A DNA stretch of 15,600 bases from CSP1-4 sp036559965 (lineage in GTDB: Bacteria > Chloroflexota > Limnocylindria > Limnocylindrales > CSP1-4): assembly GCA_036559965.1 (NCBI GenBank), contig DATBSD010000002.1, positions 1 through 15,600 of the forward strand. The letters run 5' to 3'. This document shows positions 8,657 through 14,276 of the stretch, piece after piece (position 1 is the stretch's first letter; every line of letters begins with the position of its first letter). The notes beneath the pieces are model-generated. The model had not been told where the DNA came from and did not search any database. It saw nothing but the letters and a program-made list of their open reading frames with translations. The position numbers were made by a program, and so were the translations under genes.

Positions 8657-9690
8657 GCCGCCCCGTCCGCCGGTCGCTCGAGGAGGCCGGGCGGCGGCCG
8701 GTCCTGCCCGTCGATCCCGCCTTCGCGACGACGCTGGAGGCTCGCCTGCTCGCGGTCGCCGCGACGGCCCCGCCGCCCCCGGAACCGGCGCCTCCAGCAC
8801 CATCCCGGCTGAAGCGCGCGTTCGCCGCGCTCGGGGTCGCAGCGGTCGTCATGGCGCTCGCGCTGCTCGCCGTCGTCACCCGACCGGTGCCGACGCTCGA
8901 GCTCCTGGCGCCGTCGAACGTCCAGGTGGCGCTCGTCGACGGCACCATCCTCGAAGACCCGGGTGGCCTGCTGCTGCCCGAAGGGGCGGTGGTCACCGTC
9001 TCGTCGAGTGGATCGGCACGCATCGGCGACACGCTGCTCGCGCCAGGCGATGTCGCCACCATCCACGACGGACAGCTCGAGATCCGGCACGAGCCGCCGA
9101 TCGGGGTCGTCGGCAGCCCCTCTGCGGCGGCCACGCCACGACCGGGCGCGACGCCGCAGAGCCCCACGCCGACACCGGCACCTCGCGCCACGTCGACGGC
9201 CGGCTCCGCGAGCACGCCGCCGCCGGCGCCGCCCCGCCCGTCTCCTCGGCCGACCACGCCTCCGGCGCCAACGGCGACGACGGCCGCGGCGACACCATCA
9301 CTTGCACCGGCCGTCGTTCGGCCGCGACTGAGGGTAAGGCTCGTCGATGGCCGCCGGATCCGAGTCACCTGGACGGAGACGTATCGTGCGAAGGGCTATG
9401 TGCTCGTGGTCAGCGTGTCCCGCTCCGGGCCGGCGGCAGACCCGGTCTACCCTGGCTCGCGGGTCCTCGGCGAGTTCACCGTGCCGCCGGTGCCGGCGCT
9501 CCGCTATCGCGTGCCCAACGGGGTCACGGAGGTCCGCCTCATGGTCGTCGCACTGCGCAAGGATGGGTCGGTCCTGCGCCGGAGTCGCGTCGTGACCGTG
9601 ACCGTGCCGCCTGCCGTGGACACGGCCGCGCCGAGCGCGGAGGCGGATGCGACGCCGACCGCCCTGCCGACACCGACGCAGGCGCCCTGA
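8653..9690 (+). CDS. Single-pass membrane protein with FecR-like and fibronectin-III-like regions, putative anti-sigma factor
   Basis: This encodes 345 residues. A short cytoplasmic N-terminus (1-56, proline-rich at 40-50) is followed by one membrane helix (about 57-76). A FecR-like beta region comes next (about 82-145: VDGTILEDPGG, LLPEGAVVTVSSSGSARIGDT, LLAPGDVATI). Then come a Pro/Thr/Ala linker (about 153-222), a beta domain (about 222-318) and a disordered tail. The beta domain ends with LMVVALRKDGSVLRR...TVTVP, resembling the repeat ends of the secreted protein at 7337-8035. The GTG start overlaps the sigma stop, so co-translation is expected, and position plus topology suggest it holds or releases that sigma factor. 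The cytoplasmic part is short and lacks the zinc-binding HxxxCxxC of classical anti-sigma factors. The anti-sigma role is therefore inference, while the membrane and FecR-like reading is fairly firm. Confidence 0.75.
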   Translation: MSRPVRRSLEEAGRRPVLPVDPAFATTLEARLLAVAATAPPPPEPAPPAPSRLKRAFAALGVAAVVMALALLAVVTRPVPTLELLAPSNVQVALVDGTILEDPGGLLLPEGAVVTVSSSGSARIGDTLLAPGDVATIHDGQLEIRHEPPIGVVGSPSAAATPRPGATPQSPTPTPAPRATSTAGSASTPPPAPPRPSPRPTTPPAPTATTAAATPSLAPAVVRPRLRVRLVDGRRIRVTWTETYRAKGYVLVVSVSRSGPAADPVYPGSRVLGEFTVPPVPALRYRVPNGVTEVRLMVVALRKDGSVLRRSRVVTVTVPPAVDTAAPSAEADATPTALPTPTQAP

Positions 9691-9703
9691 GGCCTGTCGC
9701 TCG

Positions 9704-9731
9704 CGATCGAAACTTGCCTCGCCCTCGATCG
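9704..9731. repeat. Inverted repeat CGATCGA / TCGATCG after the FecR-like gene
   Basis: Arms at 9704-9710 and 9725-9731 are perfect 7-bp inverted repeats separated by 14 bases. It could be a protein-binding operator or a weak stem-loop. No T-run follows, so I do not call a terminator. Confidence 0.4.
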
Positions 9732-9732
9732 G

Positions 9733-9745
9733 CGCCGCCGCGGCG
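9733..9745 (+). terminator. Possible GC hairpin without U-tract
   Basis: CGCCG (9733-9737) and CGGCG (9741-9745) pair around a three-base loop, with a G-T and then a G-C pair possible outside. It lies between the FecR-like stop and the next promoter. It may slow or end upstream transcription, but in DNA this GC-rich such a stem can arise by chance. Confidence 0.25.
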
Positions 9746-9754
9746 TCCCGTCGG

Positions 9755-9762
9755 TGTAGCAT
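9755..9762 (+). promoter_or_regulatory. Extended -10 promoter TG-TAGCAT ahead of the mini-ORF
   Basis: TG (9755-9756) directly followed by TAGCAT (9757-9762) matches an extended -10 (TG, then TANNNT). The ATG at 9771 begins only eight bases later, so transcription should start within about two bases of it, giving a leaderless message. No -35 match is seen. The same element with near-identical spacing precedes the CoxD-like gene. Confidence 0.55.
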
Positions 9763-9770
9763 CGGCGCCC

Positions 9771-9812
9771 ATGGTCGACCCGCCCAGTCGCCTCGATGCG
9801 CCCGACGGATGA
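9771..9812 (+). CDS. Leaderless 13-codon mini-ORF coupled to the downstream membrane gene
   Basis: ATG 9771 opens a short frame (MVDPPSRLDAPDG) ending at TGA 9810-9812, which overlaps ATG 9809 of the next gene as ATGA. It has no Shine-Dalgarno but sits eight bases after an extended -10, so it fits leaderless translation that then re-initiates on the membrane protein. Its end, RLDAPDG plus stop, copies the end of the MoeA-like gene (RLDAPEG) at the DNA level. It may be a regulatory leader peptide, or just a remnant of that gene's tail caught next to a promoter. No function is recognised. Confidence 0.45.
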   Translation: MVDPPSRLDAPDG

Positions 9813-9813
9813 G
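9789..9813 (+). repeat. Right copy of 25-bp direct repeat
   Basis: This copy is 23/25 identical to 7208-7232 and in the same reading frame relative to its stop codon. The two copies bracket the genes for the secreted protein, sigma factor and FecR-like protein, a span of about 2.6 kb. No transposase or terminal inverted repeats accompany them. Confidence 0.7.
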
Positions 9814-10849
9814 CGGCGCGAGCCGTAACCCAGAGACGATCGCGTCCGACGGCTGGGAGGTCTCTGTGACGGGCGTCGACCACCGCATCGAGCTCGGCCC
9901 TGTCGGGCTGTTCAGAGATGGCCCCGAGAGCGTCTACCTCGATGACGCCGTGCTTTGTACGCTTCCACGCCTCCGGCAGCACGAGGATTGGTCGCATGCT
10001 TTCGATGTCGAAGGGCGGCCTGCGACGCTGACCGTAAGCGCCGAGACCCTGGAGGATCGCGTCCTCGGCGTGCCCGCTCAGACACGGCTGGCGTACGGCC
10101 TCATCGTCGACGGCGTCGATCTCGGGCCGCCGGGGCCGATCGTCGGCAAGCCGGATCGACCGGCGGTCGGGACGCGACGGGATCGGCGACGAAGGCGGAC
10201 GTTCGCGATCGTCGCATTCGGACTGGTCGGCTTCATCATCGGAGCCGTGCTACCTGTCTTGGCCGGGTGGCTCGCCTTTGGCTTCTCCCTGCTGGTCTTC
10301 CTCATCATCGGCCTTGTCTTGCTCATGGCGGCGCTGCTCGACCCTCCTCGTGGGATGACGGCCAGCGAGGTCCGTGCCGGGCTCGTCCGGTTCGGCGTGC
10401 CGCTTGCCGGGGGCTTTGCCGTCGGGGCCGCGGCCGCCCTCGGCGTGACCGCCGGCCTCGGGCGGTCACCGGCCGTTGGCCGCTTCATCGAGGATGCCGG
10501 TCGGATCGCAGTGGCGGTGGCGATCCTGGGCGTCGCCGGCCTGCTCATCGGCGAGGTCATACGACGTCGACAACGGGGTCAGGGAGGGGATCGGTCGACG
10601 CGTGATCTGATCGCGGTCGCCATCGGAGCCCTGCTTTTCGGAGCTGGCGCTGTGCTCATCACCTACCGCTACATCGGGCCGGATCCGGAACTCATCGACC
10701 GTGACGACTGGCTCTACCTCGCCGGCGTTGCGTTGCTGGTAGTCGGGCTCGTCGTCATCCGCCTTGCTGGACTGCTGGTGCGCGAGAAGAGGCACCCGTC
10801 GTCCGCAACCCGCGTGGGTGTAGATTCGCCGCCCCATGACGAGCACTGA
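9809..10849 (+). CDS. Multi-pass membrane protein with N-terminal soluble beta domain, unknown function
   Basis: This encodes 346 residues. Residues 1-120 look soluble and beta-rich (GWEVSVTGVDHRIELGPVG..., YGLIVDGVDLG), faintly reminiscent of FAIM-type beta domains, but too weakly to name. A basic stretch (RRDRRRRR, about 124-131) precedes the membrane part, which suggests the N-terminus is cytoplasmic. About six helices follow: near 132-150, 155-175, 195-215, 228-246, 268-285 and 302-322. ATG 9809 was chosen because it gives an ATGA overlap with the mini-ORF; upstream in-frame codons are arginine-rich and unlike protein. Its third codon positions appear less G/C-biased than in neighbouring genes by eye, hinting at a different history. 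Its end overlaps the CoxD-like gene by 14 bases. I do not recognise a family or substrate. Confidence 0.72.
   Translation: MSGASRNPETIASDGWEVSVTGVDHRIELGPVGLFRDGPESVYLDDAVLCTLPRLRQHEDWSHAFDVEGRPATLTVSAETLEDRVLGVPAQTRLAYGLIVDGVDLGPPGPIVGKPDRPAVGTRRDRRRRRTFAIVAFGLVGFIIGAVLPVLAGWLAFGFSLLVFLIIGLVLLMAALLDPPRGMTASEVRAGLVRFGVPLAGGFAVGAAAALGVTAGLGRSPAVGRFIEDAGRIAVAVAILGVAGLLIGEVIRRRQRGQGGDRSTRDLIAVAIGALLFGAGAVLITYRYIGPDPELIDRDDWLYLAGVALLVVGLVVIRLAGLLVREKRHPSSATRVGVDSPPHDEH
10819..10826 (+). promoter_or_regulatory. Extended -10 promoter TG-TAGATT ahead of coxD-like gene
   Basis: TG (10819-10820) plus TAGATT (10821-10826) lies nine bases before ATG 10836, with no Shine-Dalgarno between. It is inside the 3' end of the preceding membrane-protein gene. 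It implies that the maturation genes coxD-coxE-xdhC can be transcribed on their own as a nearly leaderless message. Confidence 0.6.
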
Positions 10850-11756
10850 CCGCCCTCCCCAGTCGATGCGCTCCATCGAAGGCGTCCAAGGCGCCTTCCG
10901 CGAGCGTGGCTACATCTGTGAGCGGTCGCTGGCCACGGCCGTCTTCCTGAGCCTCGAGCTTGGCCGCCCGCTGCTGCTCGAAGGTGAGGCCGGCGTCGGC
11001 AAGACGGAGCTCGCCAAGGTCCTCGCCTCGAGCCTCGACGCGCGCCTCATCCGCCTCCAGTGCTACGAGGGCCTCGACGTCAACACGGCCGTCTACGAGT
11101 GGAATTACCCGCGCCAGATGCTCGAGATCCGGCTGCTCGAGGCGCGTGGCGACATCGATCGCGCCAAGGCGCACGACATCTTCAGCACCGAGTTCCTCAT
11201 CAAGCGGCCGCTCCTCCAGGCGCTCGAGTCGGACGGCACCGGCACGCCCCCGGTCCTGCTCATCGACGAGATCGACCGTGCCGACGAGGAGTTCGAGGCC
11301 TACCTGCTCGAGATCCTGTCCGACTTCCAGGTCACCGTGCCCGAGATCGGGACCATCCGGGCCGAGCAACCGCCGCGCGTCATCCTGACCTCGAATCGGA
11401 CGCGCGAGGTGCACGATGCGCTCAAGCGCCGCTGCCTCTACCACTGGATCGACTATCCGACGCCGGCCAAGGAGTACGAGATCGTCGTCGCCCGGGTGCC
11501 CGACGCCCCGGAGCACCTCGCTCGCCAGGTGGTGGCTTTCATCCATCGGCTGCGTGAAGCGGACCTGACCAAGGTGCCCGGCGTGGCCGAGACGCTCGAC
11601 TGGGCCGCCGCCCTGCTCTCGCTCGGTGCCGTCGAGCTGAGCCCCGAGGTGGTCGACACGTCGCTCGGGGTGGTCCTCAAGTACGAGGAGGACATCCGGC
11701 GCATCCAGGGCGAGACCGCCGCCCGCTACCTGGCTGAGGCCGCGGCCGGAGCCTAG
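10836..11756 (+). CDS. coxD: MoxR-family AAA+ ATPase, CoxD-like
   Basis: CoxD-type AAA+ ATPases act as chaperones in maturing the active site of CO dehydrogenase-like enzymes, working with a VWA partner. The 306-residue protein has Walker A GEAGVGKT (50-57), Walker B LLIDEID (141-147), sensor 1 TSN (185-187) and a likely arginine finger in KRRC (198-199). The MoxR-type region EWNYPRQML lies between Walker A and Walker B, and a helical lid fills the C-terminus. ATG 10836 follows an extended -10 by nine bases, overlaps the preceding gene by 14 bases and lacks a Shine-Dalgarno. CoxE follows after two bases. In Oligotropha (Afipia) carboxidovorans, CoxD is reported to be needed for sulfur/copper site assembly. 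Because this large subunit lacks the copper cysteine, the job here may differ. Confidence 0.92.
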   Translation: MTSTDRPPQSMRSIEGVQGAFRERGYICERSLATAVFLSLELGRPLLLEGEAGVGKTELAKVLASSLDARLIRLQCYEGLDVNTAVYEWNYPRQMLEIRLLEARGDIDRAKAHDIFSTEFLIKRPLLQALESDGTGTPPVLLIDEIDRADEEFEAYLLEILSDFQVTVPEIGTIRAEQPPRVILTSNRTREVHDALKRRCLYHWIDYPTPAKEYEIVVARVPDAPEHLARQVVAFIHRLREADLTKVPGVAETLDWAAALLSLGAVELSPEVVDTSLGVVLKYEEDIRRIQGETAARYLAEAAAGA

Positions 11757-11758
11757 CC

Positions 11759-13183
11759 ATGGCACCAGCGCCCGGAGCCGCCCCAGACGACCAGTCGACG
11801 GTCCCGACGGCGGTCATCCTCGCGCCCGGCGGCCAGGCGGTCGACGGACGCCGGCTGGTCGGTGAGGCGGTCGGCTTCGGTCGCGCGCTTCGGGCCGGCG
11901 GGCTGGCGGTCGACCTCGGTGCGGCGATAGACTTCTCCCGGGCACTGACGCTCGTCGACGTCGGCGACCGTGAGCAGGTGCGCGCCGCAGGCGAGGCCGT
12001 CTTCGTCCGACGACGCGATGACCGCATCGTCTACGACCGCATCTTCGAGCGCTGGTGGCGTCGCCGCGCGGCGCGCCTGCCAAGCGATGGGCCGGCCCTG
12101 CCGCCGCTCGAGGACGAGGGCCTCGATGCAGGCGCCGACGGCACCGACACGGGTGCAGCCGACGATGACCACGCCGCCGGCGAGCCTCTCGGCCAGCTGC
12201 TGGCGGCGGCCGGCGAGGACGGCGACGAGGCCGTGACGCCGGATCGGACGGTCATCGCGCCCGATGCCTTCTCGACCGCCGAGGCGCTCCGGCACCGTGA
12301 GTTCGACCGCATGACGGCCGCCGAGCTGCGTGACGCCGAGCGGCTGGTCGACCTGCTGAAACCGCACCTGGAGCAGCGGCGCACGCGCCGGCACGAGCTC
12401 CACCGCCACGGCCGCTACCTCGCGCCGCGGGCGATGTACCGGCGCAACCTGGCGACCGGTGGCGACCTGACCGAGTGGGTCTGGCGGCGGCCGACCCGTC
12501 GCCCACGGCCGATCGTCGTGCTGTGCGACATCTCGGGCTCCATGGAGCGGCACTCACGGCTCCTGCTGCGCTTCGTGCAGGCGCTCTCTGCGGCGTCCAT
12601 CGTGCGCACCGAATCGTTCGTCTTCGGCACACGGCTGACGCGTGTCACGCGCCAGCTCCGCGACCGCGATCGCGACCGGGCGCTGGCCAACGTGGCAGAT
12701 GCCGTCGAGGACTGGGCGGGCGGCACGCGCATCGGCGCCTCGTTCCGCGACTTCAACCTCAAGTGGGCGCGCCGAACGCTGCGCTCGAGTGGCGTGGTCA
12801 TCGTCGTCTCCGACGGCTGGGACCGGGGCGACCCGGCGCTCGTCGCCTCGGAGACGGCCCGCCTGCGCCGCAACTGCCATCGGCTCGTGTGGCTCAACCC
12901 GCTGGCCGGTGTGCCGGGCTACCAGCCGCTGGCCGGCGGCATGCAGGCGGCCCACCCGTACATCGACGACTTTCTGCCCGCCGGCACGGTCGCCTCGCTC
13001 GAGCGGCTGGGCGAGATCCTGGCCGGCGTCCGGGCCGGCGACCTGCGTCGCGGCAGTGAGGCGGCAGCTGCCACCGACGCGGGTGCGCGCTCCAGCCCGA
13101 CTGCCGCCGGCCTGGCGGCCTGGGCGGCCCGGCCGATGGCGTCGACCGGGCGAGACACGCTCGAGGGAGACGGCCCGCGATGA
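11759..13183 (+). CDS. coxE: VWA-domain protein, CoxE-like
   Basis: CoxE-type proteins carry a von Willebrand A domain and partner the CoxD/MoxR ATPase in enzyme maturation. The 474-residue product has a helical N-terminal half and an acidic, alanine-rich insert (about 115-165). A basic segment (HELHRHGRYLAPRAMYRRNL) leads to the VWA domain. The metal-ion site is complete: Asp257, Ser259 and Ser261 in DISGSM, Thr323 in GGTRIG, and Asp352 in VSDGWDRGD. After VWA comes the family-typical LNPLAG..GYQPLAGGM segment, then an alanine-rich tail. It begins two bases after coxD (TAGCCATG) and its TGA overlaps the xdhC ATG (ATGA), so all three are probably co-translated. The acidic insert and tail appear to make it longer than typical homologues, though I recall those lengths only approximately. 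No signal peptide is seen, so it should be cytoplasmic. Confidence 0.9.
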   Translation: MAPAPGAAPDDQSTVPTAVILAPGGQAVDGRRLVGEAVGFGRALRAGGLAVDLGAAIDFSRALTLVDVGDREQVRAAGEAVFVRRRDDRIVYDRIFERWWRRRAARLPSDGPALPPLEDEGLDAGADGTDTGAADDDHAAGEPLGQLLAAAGEDGDEAVTPDRTVIAPDAFSTAEALRHREFDRMTAAELRDAERLVDLLKPHLEQRRTRRHELHRHGRYLAPRAMYRRNLATGGDLTEWVWRRPTRRPRPIVVLCDISGSMERHSRLLLRFVQALSAASIVRTESFVFGTRLTRVTRQLRDRDRDRALANVADAVEDWAGGTRIGASFRDFNLKWARRTLRSSGVVIVVSDGWDRGDPALVASETARLRRNCHRLVWLNPLAGVPGYQPLAGGMQAAHPYIDDFLPAGTVASLERLGEILAGVRAGDLRRGSEAAAATDAGARSSPTAAGLAAWAARPMASTGRDTLEGDGPR

Positions 13184-14271
13184 GGGAGCTCAACGAGACG
13201 CTGGCCGCCTGGCAGGCCGAGGGCCAGGACATCGGACGGGCCGTCGTCGTGCGCACCTTCGGCTCCGCGCCGCGACCGGAGGGCGCGGTCATGCTCGTGG
13301 CCGCCGACGGCCGCCTGGCGGGCTCGGTCAGCGGCGGGTGCGTCGAGGGCGCCGCGTTCGAGGAGGTCGAGCGCGCCCGGAGCACCGGTCGCAGCCGCGT
13401 CGTGCGCTACGGCATCAGCGACGAGCAGGCGTGGGACGTGGGGCTGGCCTGCGGCGGCACGATCGACGTGCTCATGCAGCCGTTCGTCCCGGCCGCGATC
13501 ATCAACGCCGCTGCCGGGCGCGATGGCGTGGCCGTCATCACGCCGCTACCGATCGATTCCCCGGGACCGGCGTTCGGGCCACATCCGCCCGGGGATGGGA
13601 GCCCTCCCGAGGCGCCGCTGACCGTGAGCGAAGCGGGCGGGCTGGACGGCAGCCTGGGCGACGCGACCGCCGACGCGGCGCTCGTCGAAGCGGCCCGCGA
13701 GGCGCTCGATGCGGGCACGTCGCGGACCATCGAGATCGGCCAGCGAGGCTACTTCGTGGAGGCGTTCCCGTCGCCATCGCGGCTGGTCGTCGTGGGCGCC
13801 GTGCAGGTCGCCATGCCGCTCGTTCGCATCGCTCGTGAGCTCGGCTACGCGACCGTCGTCATCGACGGCCGGGCGACCTTCGCGACGCGCGAGCGCTTCC
13901 CGGACGCGGACCAGCTCGTCGTCGGCTGGCCTGACGAGGTCGCCGAGGACATCGGGCTCGGTCCGAGCGACGCGGTCGCCGTGCTGACCCACGACGTGAA
14001 GTTCGACGAGCCGGCCATCGTCGCCGCGCTCGAGCGAGGTTGCCGCTACGTCGGCGCGGTCGGCAGCCGCAAGACGCAGGCCGACCGTCGTCAGCGGCTG
14101 CTGGACGCCGGCGTGGCGCCGGACGCGCTGAGCCGCCTGCGGGGGCCGATCGGCCTCGACCTTGGCGGTCGGGCGCCGGCCGAGACTGCCCTCGCGATCA
14201 TGGCCGAGATCGTCGCCGCACGGCACGGCGCCGCGGGCGGCCCGATGCGAGCGAAGGCCGAAGCCGGCTGA
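13180..14271 (+). CDS. XdhC/CoxI-family molybdenum hydroxylase maturation factor
   Basis: XdhC-family proteins bind molybdenum cofactor, promote its sulfuration and hand it to the large subunit. The 363-residue protein has both family domains. The N-terminal XdhC/CoxI domain shows TFGSAPRPEGAVMLV and GSVSGGCVEG (SGGC at 51-54). A C-terminal Rossmann domain (from about 201) shows RLVVVGAVQVAMPLVRIA, an acidic strand end (VVIDG) and RYVGAVGSRKT, and ends with IGLDLGGRAPAETALAIMAEI. A Pro/Gly-rich linker lies near 125-150. The glycine loop usually reads GAxHVA in this family; here Gln209 replaces the histidine. ATG 13180 overlaps the coxE stop (ATGA), with GAGGGAGA upstream. Members next to cox genes are called coxF or coxI; I cannot separate these by eye, so I give no symbol. 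Confidence 0.9.
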   Translation: MRELNETLAAWQAEGQDIGRAVVVRTFGSAPRPEGAVMLVAADGRLAGSVSGGCVEGAAFEEVERARSTGRSRVVRYGISDEQAWDVGLACGGTIDVLMQPFVPAAIINAAAGRDGVAVITPLPIDSPGPAFGPHPPGDGSPPEAPLTVSEAGGLDGSLGDATADAALVEAAREALDAGTSRTIEIGQRGYFVEAFPSPSRLVVVGAVQVAMPLVRIARELGYATVVIDGRATFATRERFPDADQLVVGWPDEVAEDIGLGPSDAVAVLTHDVKFDEPAIVAALERGCRYVGAVGSRKTQADRRQRLLDAGVAPDALSRLRGPIGLDLGGRAPAETALAIMAEIVAARHGAAGGPMRAKAEAG

Positions 14272-14276
14272 TCAGC
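14267..14276. other. Palindrome GCTGATCAGC containing both convergent stop codons
   Basis: The xdhC TGA (14269-14271) directly abuts the reverse-strand TGA (14274-14272) of the convergent membrane gene, with no base between. The ten-base palindrome is formed around the two stops. It is too short to be a terminator alone, and none is visible nearby. Confidence 0.5.

Noticed and set aside
6074..8803. 909-codon open frame on the minus strand
   Set aside because: It runs antisense through the coxM end, the MoeA-like gene, the secreted protein and the sigma factor. All of these have clear motifs on the plus strand; the antisense product has none.
7208..9813. Transposon or integron at the direct repeats
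   Set aside because: No transposase, integrase or terminal inverted repeat is present between or beside the copies, so only a direct repeat is reported.
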